Source: Usnea hakonensis
Lineage: Eukaryota; Ascomycota; Lecanoromycetes; Lecanorales; Parmeliaceae
Assembly: GCA_013423325.1 (NCBI GenBank)
Contig: BLJB01000203.1
Span: 58,874-122,873 of the forward strand
DNA: 64,000 bases
Direction of reading: 5' to 3'
Part shown: positions 23,308-33,105 of the stretch, one piece after another
Layout: each line of letters starts with the position of its first letter
How positions within the stretch are numbered: the stretch's first letter is position 1
Made by a program: the position numbers and the translations under genes
Notes under the pieces: model-generated
Database searches by the model: none
What the model saw: only the letters and a program-made list of their open reading frames with translations
What the model was told of the DNA's origin: nothing

Positions 23308-24686
23308 TTCTAGAGAGCGGATTTCTACGCTCGATGAAGCCAATCAGGCTGTTTCATATCTGAACGAAATGCATGGTATCAGCAGCAACAAAACGTCATA
23401 ATCTACTTCTTGCGCCAGGCGATGAGCCTCATGCATAACAAAATGGGCGGCAATGCTAAGTCTTGATTTGAGCTTAAGATTGTGGGCGCGCCTTGAGAGC
23501 TGAAAGAAGGATCAAAATCCCACCTCACTCGCTCCATAGGACGAGCAAGAAAAAGTAAATTAAATCTGACTGATTGACGTAAGTCCTATCGCCGAGGTTG
23601 AGAGCGCCAGTGCTAAAAGTAGGATTGGGTGGTATGTACCACAGCCTCCTGTGACGGGTTACTAGCATATGCCCACATAAAGCTGCTTGGATAAAGTGGG
23701 GCGTTGTCGAGTCCGTCGTCCCGAGTTCTCTTATGCATGCACTTCGCCTACCAGCTCAACATCCTAGCCTTGCATGTGGGTGGCTAAAATGTCTGCCCAC
23801 GCACAAAAGGTGCGGGCAGTGCTGAATCGTTGGATTCAGCTAATTTGGACCGTGCAGCTGAAGGCCGTCTAACGGCAGAATTTACTGAAAGAGGCGGGTG
23901 CAAATTTTTTTTGTCATACGCCTGCCTTATCAATCAAAGTCGATCCTGTGCCCCGCTTCTCACGCAAGGCTCTACAATGTAGTATTGAAACTATGTGTCC
24001 CCGGCATTGCTCTGCCATGCTGCGTCTGCCTAAGCAAATCGGAGTTTGCCTTGCCAGCAAAAAAAAAAAAACCTAGAATCTGCCTCACAGGATGGAGAAT
24101 CAAGTCATCTCGAAGCGATACATCAAGAAACAGGATCTGAATGAGCTTCTAGGAAGGCTGTTTGGGTCAAATTATTTTCTCGAGGTGGGGCACCAGCGTG
24201 TACTACGCCCGTCATCTTGAACTGACCAAGAACTGCGAATAGGTAGACGGCGAGAATTACATTTTGCAAGTGAAAAGAGTGTTGACAAACGTTGTTCTCT
24301 CTATCCTAGCTCACGTCTTGAGCACTTTGGGAACGATGCTCACCATCTCTAGGCCGAGATCGACAGCGTCACCGTCCACCAGTCCTGAATATTAAGCCTC
24401 TTACACGGTATCCTCGAACTCACAGAAGCACAACAGGATTCCCCAACACAAGCTTTGTCTTTACCGATTTTTCTCGATCTCTGCACCAGCACCTCTGTCT
24501 CGTCAACGAAGGTTCATATAAAATCTATATTGGGGTACGTCGTTCCCATCGGCGTCTTACAGCCTGGGAAAAGACCTTCCCTGATACCCGTTATCCTAAC
24601 GGTCAAGATGTTTCGGGGGATCTCTGCCCTTTGGTGGATACATCTGCAGGCGTACGAGTAGTGCCTAGCTGGCACTAGCTATTACG
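23308..24686. other. Intergenic region between CorA-like and kinase genes
   Basis: No supported gene. The two flanking genes are divergent, so regulatory sequence for both is expected here. A run of A residues lies near 24060. Confidence 0.5.
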
Positions 24687-27578
24687 ATGGATGAATTACG
24701 GGAGAAGCTATCTAAAAAGCGTCTGATGAATGTGGATGGGCACGGGGAAGTCTGGTTCGTGCCAAAACCTGCAATAGACGAGATTGTTGTGAAGAAGGCA
24801 ATCGCGAGTATTGCTCAAGCCACTAAGCTTCCAATTGGTGAGGAAGACCGTGCCTTCGCTGCCTCACTACGAGAAGGCCTAGTGCATAAGATTTATACCA
24901 CAGCAAAGATTACATTTGCCATTTCATGCTATATCAAACCCCACTGTCTCCGCCACATAGTCAAGCTCATTCAACATGGAGACACCAGGGCGTCAAAGAT
25001 TGACCACCGGTTACCACTTTCCGAAAAGAGGCTTCAAAAATGCGGATTTGACAGTCACAATGCAAATGCATTTGTTAAGGCGCAGATGCATTTCATCTCA
25101 CCCAAAATTCAACTCGGAACGGTTACCCCGAGCGAGTATCGTCCAGATGTCATACTACCACTTCTGGCTGTGGAAACGCATGATACGTCTCTTTTGGAAT
25201 CTGGTTCCTTTGGCAAGGTAACCAACGTTCGCGTCGCGTCTGGTCATCAAGTAGAGCCAATCCACAATGGTCCGGTGAGTCCTCCAATAACTGCACTTCT
25301 GACCTCTCCCAATAACGCATAGATTCAATAGTTAGTACGGAAGCAGTTTAAACCTGAAAAGAAGGAAAATCATTGTAGTAAGAACGAGTTTCTTAAGGAG
25401 CTTCGAAATCTGGCCATCGTATCCTTAGCTCGGCACGACAACATTGTTCGATTGCTGTCGGCGTATGTTCAGGGCGAGAGCTTCAACTTCATCTTTCCCC
25501 TTGCCAGTCATGGTAATCTTGGTCAACTCTTTAGCAGTGATGCATCCTTGTCCTGGGCGGACGGCGTGGAAGTGGTAATGGCCCTGTCAGGTCTAGCCTC
25601 AGCGCTGGTGACCATGCACCAGTTTTCCACCGAAGATCTCCAGCTGATAGGATGTCATCGGGATCTGAAACCCGCCAATATCCTCGTGGATGGAAGACGA
25701 CTGCTCTTGGCTGATTTCGGGCTCTCTAGATTCGTAGATAGCCGGGAGAGGTCAACTTCAACTGCACCAAACCTAAACGACGATTTTATTGCCCCAGAAC
25801 ACGAAGGCAAAGACTTCTCCTTGAATAAAATTGGACGTTCCAGCGATATCTGGGCTTTCGGCTGCATAATTTTAATCTTCCTAGTGTACTCACTGCGCGG
25901 GAAGGATGGGGTGGAAGAACTCAAGAAACAGCGACGGACAGCATGGCCTAAGTATGCGCACCACTACTTCCATAACTACGATAGGCCTAATGTAGGTTTG
26001 GAAGAGACCTTCAAGCAGCTTACTTCTGAATCCTCACCGTCCACTCAAGGTCTTCTGTACCTGGTCAAGAAAATGCTCATCCTGCAGAAAGATGAACGAC
26101 TCAAGGCTACCGCAATCGACGCACACTTGCGATCCCTGCTCATTCACTTACGGTCTACAACAATTGAGGAAGAACTTGACAAAGCATGCAGAGGCGGAAA
26201 TATTTCACTTAATTATGAAATGGCTAGGTTCAAGGGATGGCATGCAGCGTTGATTAAGTGGCCAATGATCAAAGACAACGAGTACCACTTTCCCGAATTT
26301 CGCTCAAATCACGCCGGCGCATCGTACAGCGATTTCCAGAATGTCGTCGAGCATTTAAAAGAGCTTTATATAATGCTGCTTGGTTTCCAAAATGATGACC
26401 TCGGCAGGGGACGTAAGGCCTTGCTGCCTGTGAGCAGCCGCATTGACCGTCTCTGGGGGACTTTGGATGAGAATGAGCGCGAAAATGCTGTTGCTTACAG
26501 CGAGGATATAATGTTGAGGACTAATGAATCGGAAGTGCTTCGCGGCCTACAGACATGTCTCAAGCAGACCTCGCACAAACGTACCGAAGGCAAAGCAATG
26601 GTCAAAAGCCAGGTTCTCCAGCCCTCAAGCAGTATCGACCTCCACGTTCACTTCTCTTGCTTAAAGCCAAAACCCTCGAGAGACAATGTAGTCAAAACTT
26701 GGATCGTGACAGAAGACGTTCCTGAGCCTGATTTGACCCTTGCAGAAGAGACGAGATCTCGAAGATGGTTGCACCACGACGTGACACCTAGTATGTATGC
26801 GAAACAGACATCTTCACGTCTCCAGGAACTAACCAATAGATTGACACGGTCTGCAGACAGCAATATTCTCAGAGTTCTTCGCTGTCGTGGCTACTACTGC
26901 TGTTCTCGTGAGCGCCGCTCTGGGCTACTGTACAAGCTTCCAAGCTCCGAGAACGGGAACGATGCGATAACACTTACTCTATTTACGCTGCTTCATAAAG
27001 ATGCATGGTTCCTAGGAGATCGCTTTCGCCTCGCACACAGCCTGGCTAACGCGGTTTATGAATTGCACACAGTATCGTGGTTGCATCGAAACCTTTCGGC
27101 ATCCAACATTGTTTTCTTCGTCAAGAAGGAGAAGGATTTTATAGATCCTTTATCCTTTTATATGATTGGATTTGCGCAAAGTCGTGCAGACGAAGACCTC
27201 ACTTACACGGATGGACCGACTTCGACAGGTGACGCAGACGAGTACTACGAGCATCCGGAACACGTTTCTGAGAGCGAGGGATATCAGGTGCAACATGACT
27301 ACTACGCACTTGGCATGTTACTCCTTGAGATAGGCCTCTGGAAACGTTTGCCTGATGCGGTTCATGATTGGCCTTCTGTTGGCAATAAGAGGAAAATCGT
27401 TATGGGAGAGATCGTCCCACAACTCGGCGCCTTGATGGGTACTAATTACCGTGATGCTGTCTTTGCCTGTCTTGATGACAAATGGGGCGAGTGGTCCAAA
27501 CAGCGACGTCAAGAGATACCGATGTTGTTTCGGACGGTTGTGGTCGAGCGACTGAGTTCCAGCCACTGTCGAGCATGA
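24687..27578 (+). CDS. Kinase-pseudokinase fusion protein
   Basis: Exons 24687-25274 and 25332-27578 (57-nt intron) give 944 residues. Residues 1-165 are an N-terminal domain common to fungal kinases of unknown role. Kinase domain 1 has a glycine loop at 171-178 (ESGSFGKV), a likely ATP lysine in LVRKQF, HRDLKPANIL with catalytic D307, DFGLSRF with D324, and IAPEH. The middle 450-700 region is helical. Domain 2 reads LHRNLSASNIVFF near 781 and IGFAQSRADED near 809: the catalytic Asp is Asn and the DFG Asp is Gly, so it is a predicted pseudokinase. I know no fungal name for it. Similar two-domain kinases serve as immune receptors in plants, which is only an analogy. The Copia element lies 290 bp downstream. 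Confidence 0.85.
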
Positions 27579-27584
27579 CGAGCT

Positions 27585-27862
27585 TTGGAATCCCAAATTT
27601 GAAGGGGTTGATAGGAAGATAATTTTAGGGGAAGATGAATTTGGGGGAAAATAGTAGTTAGGGAAAGCAACCTCAGGGGTAGACATCTTCAGGGGAAAGC
27701 AACCTTAGTAAAATAATCTTTAAGGAAGGTAGATCTAAAGGTAATTTTAGGGGAAAATGATTCTAGAGTAAAGCGACTTTAAGGGAAAACAATATGAATC
27801 GTCCCACAGACCCAGATCACTAAGCGGCTAGAGCAACTTTAGGGGAAGGCGACCTTGGGGGT
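27585..27862. repeat. Degenerate 16-nt minisatellite
   Basis: The stretch is made of about 15 diverged units of roughly 16 nt, with a consensus close to CAACCTTAGGGGAAAG on the plus strand (clear at 27667-27715 and 27775-27800). Part is interrupted by unrelated sequence near 27800-27835. It begins right after the kinase stop codon and ends at the Copia target site. Confidence 0.65.
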
Positions 27863-27865
27863 AAA
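27861..27865. repeat. Target-site duplication, left copy
   Basis: GTAAA abuts the TGTTGG start of the left LTR and is repeated at 32657-32661 after the CCAACA end of the right LTR. Confidence 0.9.
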
Positions 27866-28183
27866 TGTTGGAATGGGCCTGCAATTCGGTAATTAGCTTG
27901 CAGTCAAAATGGAGCTATGACCACTAGGGAATGGTCCAGGGGTCTGACCATGGAATGTATACGCTGGCCTACCATTGGTGATTATGGAAGGGGTAGCCTC
28001 CTATAGAGGTCTATATAACTAGCCTATACCTACCTATATAGATTTTTCTTTATACCTTTCTACAATTGTTATTTAAGCCTTATCCTTCCTAAATAGGACT
28101 AGCGTAGAGGAGTAGCCTTAGCCCTAAGCTACTAAATAGTAAAAGTAATTATTTCTACCAAAATCTTATTATAATAACTAATA
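27866..28183 (+). repeat. Copia left LTR
   Basis: 318 bp, starting TGTTGGAATGGGCC and ending near CTAATA where the original CCAACA has been mutated. The outer part keeps CpA and TpG dinucleotides; the inner part shows C-to-T and G-to-A change. A TATATAA box lies in its middle. Confidence 0.92.
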
Positions 28184-29054
28184 GATTATAAGCCCGATTA
28201 GTTATTAATTAGGTTATATTACTTCCGTATACTATTATAGACGAGACTCTTATCCCTAGTAGTATTAGGGACCCTTAATTAACTACTATAGAGCTAATTA
28301 AGTTAATTAAGTAAAGAAATACGGCGCTATTATCTAGGGAGGATCGTATATCCGCTAGTAAGGGATTACTAGCGTTACTAAAAAGAGGCCTAAATATAAA
28401 AAGAGAAACGAGATTAGTATCCTATAGTCTAATAGAGTCTATTAATAAGTTAGATAATAAATTAGATAAAGATAATAGCTATATTAGATCTAGTATTAAT
28501 CTTACGAAGGACCTACCCGTATTATTATTCGCTAAACTACTAACGAAAATATCTACTCTAAAGGCTCATAATTACTATATATAGGCCTAGGTATACGAGC
28601 GTCTCTTTAGATTACGAGGGATAATAGGTTAGTTAAACGGCTATATTCCTAAGCCTATAATAATAAGAGCGGCTATAAGATAGCGGTAAATTAATACCTA
28701 AATAGTAATAGTAATCATTAATAGTATAGAGAAGATCTAGACGACTTATCTAAAATATATTAATAGTATATAGAAAGTATAGGAAGAGCTTAAAAGACTA
28801 TATAATATAAATAGAAAAGAATATCTCCTAATAATATTTATTAAGTTTATTAACTACTAAAAATTAGTTAATTAGACTATTAATACTATAGCTATAGACT
28901 TTAGGACGAAACGCGACTAGATTATAGATATAAGGCCTAAGTTAGTACTTATAGATAAGGTATTAGTATTAGTCCTTATTAACGCCTACAAAGGATCCGA
29001 ATACGATATAGCTAAGTACGTACTCGGAAGAGGAGACGTCCCTATACCGTAACA

Positions 29055-29280
29055 AGTTATTATAGAGCTTCGAAGTGTGGAGTAGGACAAATCAGCCAAA
29101 GATGCAGCACTGGCCGTTCGCCAGGGCCGTGGCAATCGCCCTGGGGCGGGAGGAAGGAAAAGAGATGAGTGCATTCAGAAGACTCCATGAACGACTCGGT
29201 CACCCTGGAGCACATCGTCTGAAAAACCTACATCTTTTTGCTGAGGGAGTGGAGGTAGTTACGTCGCCACCTCACTTCTA
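29055..29280 (+). other. RIP-free island inside the Copia element
   Basis: About 220 bases with ordinary base composition and many CpA/TpG dinucleotides interrupt the AT-saturated element. The plus frame 29075-29278 encodes a Copia gag-pre-integrase-like motif (FRRLHERLGHPGAHRLKN), so it is element sequence, not a foreign insertion. Both sides return to heavy RIP within a few tens of bases. Confidence 0.75.
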
Positions 29281-32200
29281 ATACGATATATATAACTAAA
29301 GCAAGATGTCGTAAACGATCAATAGGGAGAGTTACGCGAAGGAGACTAGGCCTAGTATAAGGATATAAGCTGATTTCTAGGGGCTATATCCTATTAGTAG
29401 TATCGTCTATAGGTATAGGTAGTTCGACTTAATAATCGATAAGGTTACTAATTAATCGTTAGTAGAACCGATCTCTAATAAGAAAGGCGTAGGTAAATTC
29501 CTATTAGAAGTAGTACTCGTAATTAATAAAGAAAGTATAAGAGATAGAAAGGATCCGAGTATTATATTAATAATAGTAGTAAGGACTAATAATATATAGG
29601 AGTATCCTATTATTAAAGATAAGCTTAAGATCTATAGTATTACTCTTAAAATAACGTCTACCTATATATATTATTAAATCGGTATTACGGAATAATTTAA
29701 TAGGATAATTAGTAATATTATAAGAGCTATACTTAGTTAGTTAGAACTACCTATAAACTTCTAGTTAGAGGCGTACCTATATAGAAACTACCTTAGGAAT
29801 CGATTACTATATAGTCCTAGAGGGAGTATAATAGCGTATAAAAAGAAATATCTAAAAAAGCTAGATCTTAGTAAGGAGAGGATCTTTAGGTATATATACT
29901 TAATATATATATTAAAGGAGGTAAGAGAAAGCAAGCTATACCCTTATAGCTATAAGGCGATCTACTTAGGATACCTCTTATTAATATAGTACTATATATA
30001 CGATCTATAAAAAAACCGCTTAGTATTTCCTACTTCGATAAAGTTCTATAAGAATCAGAAAGGAGTCGATTTATTAAACTAATTAAACTTCCCTTAATTA
30101 TATAATACCCTTTAAATAGACGTTAATCTACTACTTCTTAAAGTTATTAGAGGTACCTAGGACGTATCGCCTACTATATCTAATAATATATTAAGTAATA
30201 ACGATAATCTAGACGGTATTATAGGGCCTGAGATATCTACGTTATCGCCGTTAAAAACTCCGTAAAATAAGAATATCGGAGATTCTAAAGTAGAGAGAGA
30301 GCTCTCCAGGAGATCTCTAGCCCCTATAGTTAACTTAGTCGAAGGCGTACTAAATCTAGTCGGTATAGTACTACTATCGGCTTCTAGATTAGAAGAGATT
30401 AGGGATCTCTCTTCTTTAAATATTAAAAATATCCTACTAGGTATAGAATTATCTAAGGATACTAATAATATAACTATAGGCCCTTCTATACTACTCCTCT
30501 CTATACTAGCTATAGTATAGCTATCTACGCGTTAATCTACCCCTATAATAGCCGCGTTATCGCGCCTATAGAGGAGGAAGAAAGAGTATAACCTATATAT
30601 ATTTTATAAGTAGTTCGGTAATAGAGTATAATTAGCTACCGTAATTATTAAATTGTAGATATATTATAAGGCTATTATAGGGTTATATATACGCTAGTAG
30701 AAACTCGCTATTACTAAATAGCTCTATAATCTTATAGTTATAGATATATAGATACTAATAGAGCTTCCTCTAGATAAGAGGCCGATTATATATAGATAGA
30801 TCTTTAGAGTTAAGTATAATCTAAATAGTACTATAGATAAATTTAAAGCCCGTTTAGTAGTAAGAGGATTTAGTTAAATAGCGAATATTAATTTTTATAA
30901 GACCTTTACTTCTACTATAAGGTTTAAATTATTATAAATACTATTTACTTTCTACGTTAGATACGATATCCCTATCGAATAAATAGATATAGATAATATC
31001 TACCTTAATATATTACTAAAAGAGGTAATCTATATATAGTAATTATAAGGTTTATCTAAGATTAAGGCTATATATAGTAAGATATTATAGTTAGTAAAAG
31101 ATCTCTATAGCCTAAAGTAGTTAGCTAGGCTTTAATATTAATAATTTACTATTATAATTTATATAATAAGATTCCTTCTCTTTTAGGCTAATAGCTATAT
31201 CTTTTTTCGTAATAATAAAGATAGAATAGTAATTATTAGTCTCTATATAAATAATATCCTTATCGCTACTAAGGACCCCGTAGCTATAAAGGCTATTAAA
31301 AAAGAAATCTATAACGCCTTTAAGTATACTAAGGTAGGACCTATAAATCGTATACTTAGTATATAGTTCTACTATAATTAGAAGGCGAATATAGTAATTC
31401 TAGAGTAATTCTAGTATATCGAAAAGATCCTATAAGATTATAATATAGATTAAGCTATCCTAGTAAGTACTCCTATTAATAGATATACCTCCCTCGAGCC
31501 CTTATAGCTAGACGAGGTACGAGTATATTAATAGGACTATTAGAAGCGAATTAGAAGCCTTATATATCTTATAATATATACCTAGCTAGATTTAGTAGTA
31601 TTCGCTATTAGTAAACTTAACTAATTTTATACTAATCCTACTATTCGTTATATAAATACCCTTAACCGAGTACTTAGATATATACGTAGGACTACGTACT
31701 ATAGACTACGTTACTAGGCTACTAGGGACCTAGTAGAATATACTAATTTAGTATACGATAATAATAAGGAGGACCGAAAGTTAACTTATAGATTCTTATT
31801 ATTATATAGTTAGACTATATATATATAGTATAGTTATAAGTAAAGAGATATAACTATATCTACTACTAAGGCTAAGTATATCTCCCTAACTAAGGCTAGA
31901 AAGATAGTAATATAGACTACTAAATAGTAGATAAAAGGCCTTTAATTTATACCTACTAATAGTAATCCTATCGTCTTATTTAGTAATAATAAGGGGAGTA
32001 ATACTCTAACTATAAATCCCGAATACTACTCCCGAACTAAGTATATTAATATTAAATACTATTATATCCGTTAACTAGTAGATAATAAAGATATCTCTAT
32101 TTAGTATATTTCTACTAATAATATAATAGTAGATATCCTTATAAAGCTACTAACTACGAGGTTATTCGAAAGAGGTAGATAACTACTAGAGATATATAAT

Positions 32201-32338
32201 TACTCGTATAAATATAAATTATAATCTACCTTAGAGAAAGCTAGGAGATAAACTAGGAAATACTACTATAATATACCTATCTATACCGCTATTAATACTT
32301 ACTATCTCCATCTTCCTACAAGGTAAATTAAGAGGGAG

Positions 32339-32656
32339 TATTAGAATAGGCCTATAATTCGATAATTAGCTTATAGTTAAAATAGAGCTATAACTACTAG
32401 GAAATAGTCTAGAGATCTAACTATAGAATATATACGCTAGCCTACCATTAGTAATCATAGAAGGGGTAGCCTCCCATAGAGGTCTATATAACTGGCCTAT
32501 ACCCACCTATATAGATTTTTCTTTATACCTTTCTACAATTATTATTTGAGCCTTATCCTTCCTAAATAGGACTAGCGCAGAGGAGTAGCCCTAGCCCTAA
32601 GCTACCAAATAGTGAAAGCAATTGTTTCCACCAAAATCTCGTCATAATAACCAACA
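32339..32656 (+). repeat. Copia right LTR
   Basis: 318 bp, aligned end to end with the left LTR. Its first half is RIPed (starts TATTAGAATAGG in place of TGTTGGAATGGG) while its last 190 bp are close to the un-RIPed state and end in CCAACA. Confidence 0.92.
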
Positions 32657-33105
32657 GTAAATAGCCTTAGAGGAAGAGGCGCTAGCTGTCCCTGGCTTAC
32701 ACAGTACTCTAATAATAATGACGGGACGCCTTGCTCAGAATTTGGAATTTGGCCAGGCTTACCCCTCCCTGGAGGAATCAATCCTCCGCCTCAAGTGTCA
32801 CTCGCATGATTCACTTCAATCTTAGTCGTTGCCTTCCGAGATAATTCCCACCCTACAACAATCCAAGCTCCAATGAAACGCCTTTAATAGTAGCAATCAG
32901 CCTTTCCCTCTCAGCCCGCTTCATCTTAATTAGCCACCCAGCTTGAAATTGAGGTCAGGTTCAGGTCTAGGTCTTGTCTCAAAATTGACAGGTATTAGAA
33001 CTTGTGGGGTGGAGGTGTCGATTAATTGCTGCGGGGCTTTTAAAACTCTTTGCAGCGGCCCTACACGTCCGTCGAATTCTCTCTGGCTCCACAAATGTAT
33101 GACAA
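32657..33105. other. Promoter region of the second kinase gene
   Basis: About 450 bp from the end of the retrotransposon to the kinase start. It begins with the right target-site duplication GTAAA (32657-32661). No gene is seen, and composition is normal. Confidence 0.5.

Larger units (their letters stand above)
27866..32656 (+). mobile_element. Ty1/Copia LTR retrotransposon, complete but inactivated by RIP
   Basis: Two 318-bp LTRs with TG..CA ends, a 5-bp target duplication (GTAAA), a primer-binding-like sequence just inside the left LTR (28184 onwards, GATTATAAGCCCG) and a purine tract before the right LTR (AGAGGGAG, 32331-32338) define a full element of 4791 bp. The inside is saturated with TpA and nearly free of CpA/TpG, so every frame is full of stops. 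A Copia gag-pre-integrase motif (RRLHERLGHPGAHRLKNLH) survives at about 29180-29250, and a reverse-transcriptase YxDD position at 31244-31255 now reads Tyr-Ile-Asn-Asn. The order gag-pre-integrase, then RT, supports Copia over Gypsy on the plus strand. Confidence 0.93.

Noticed and set aside
24455..24661. Short plus-strand frame directly upstream of the kinase-pseudokinase start
   Set aside because: It ends before the kinase ATG, no splice junction joins it in frame, and it has no recognisable motif.
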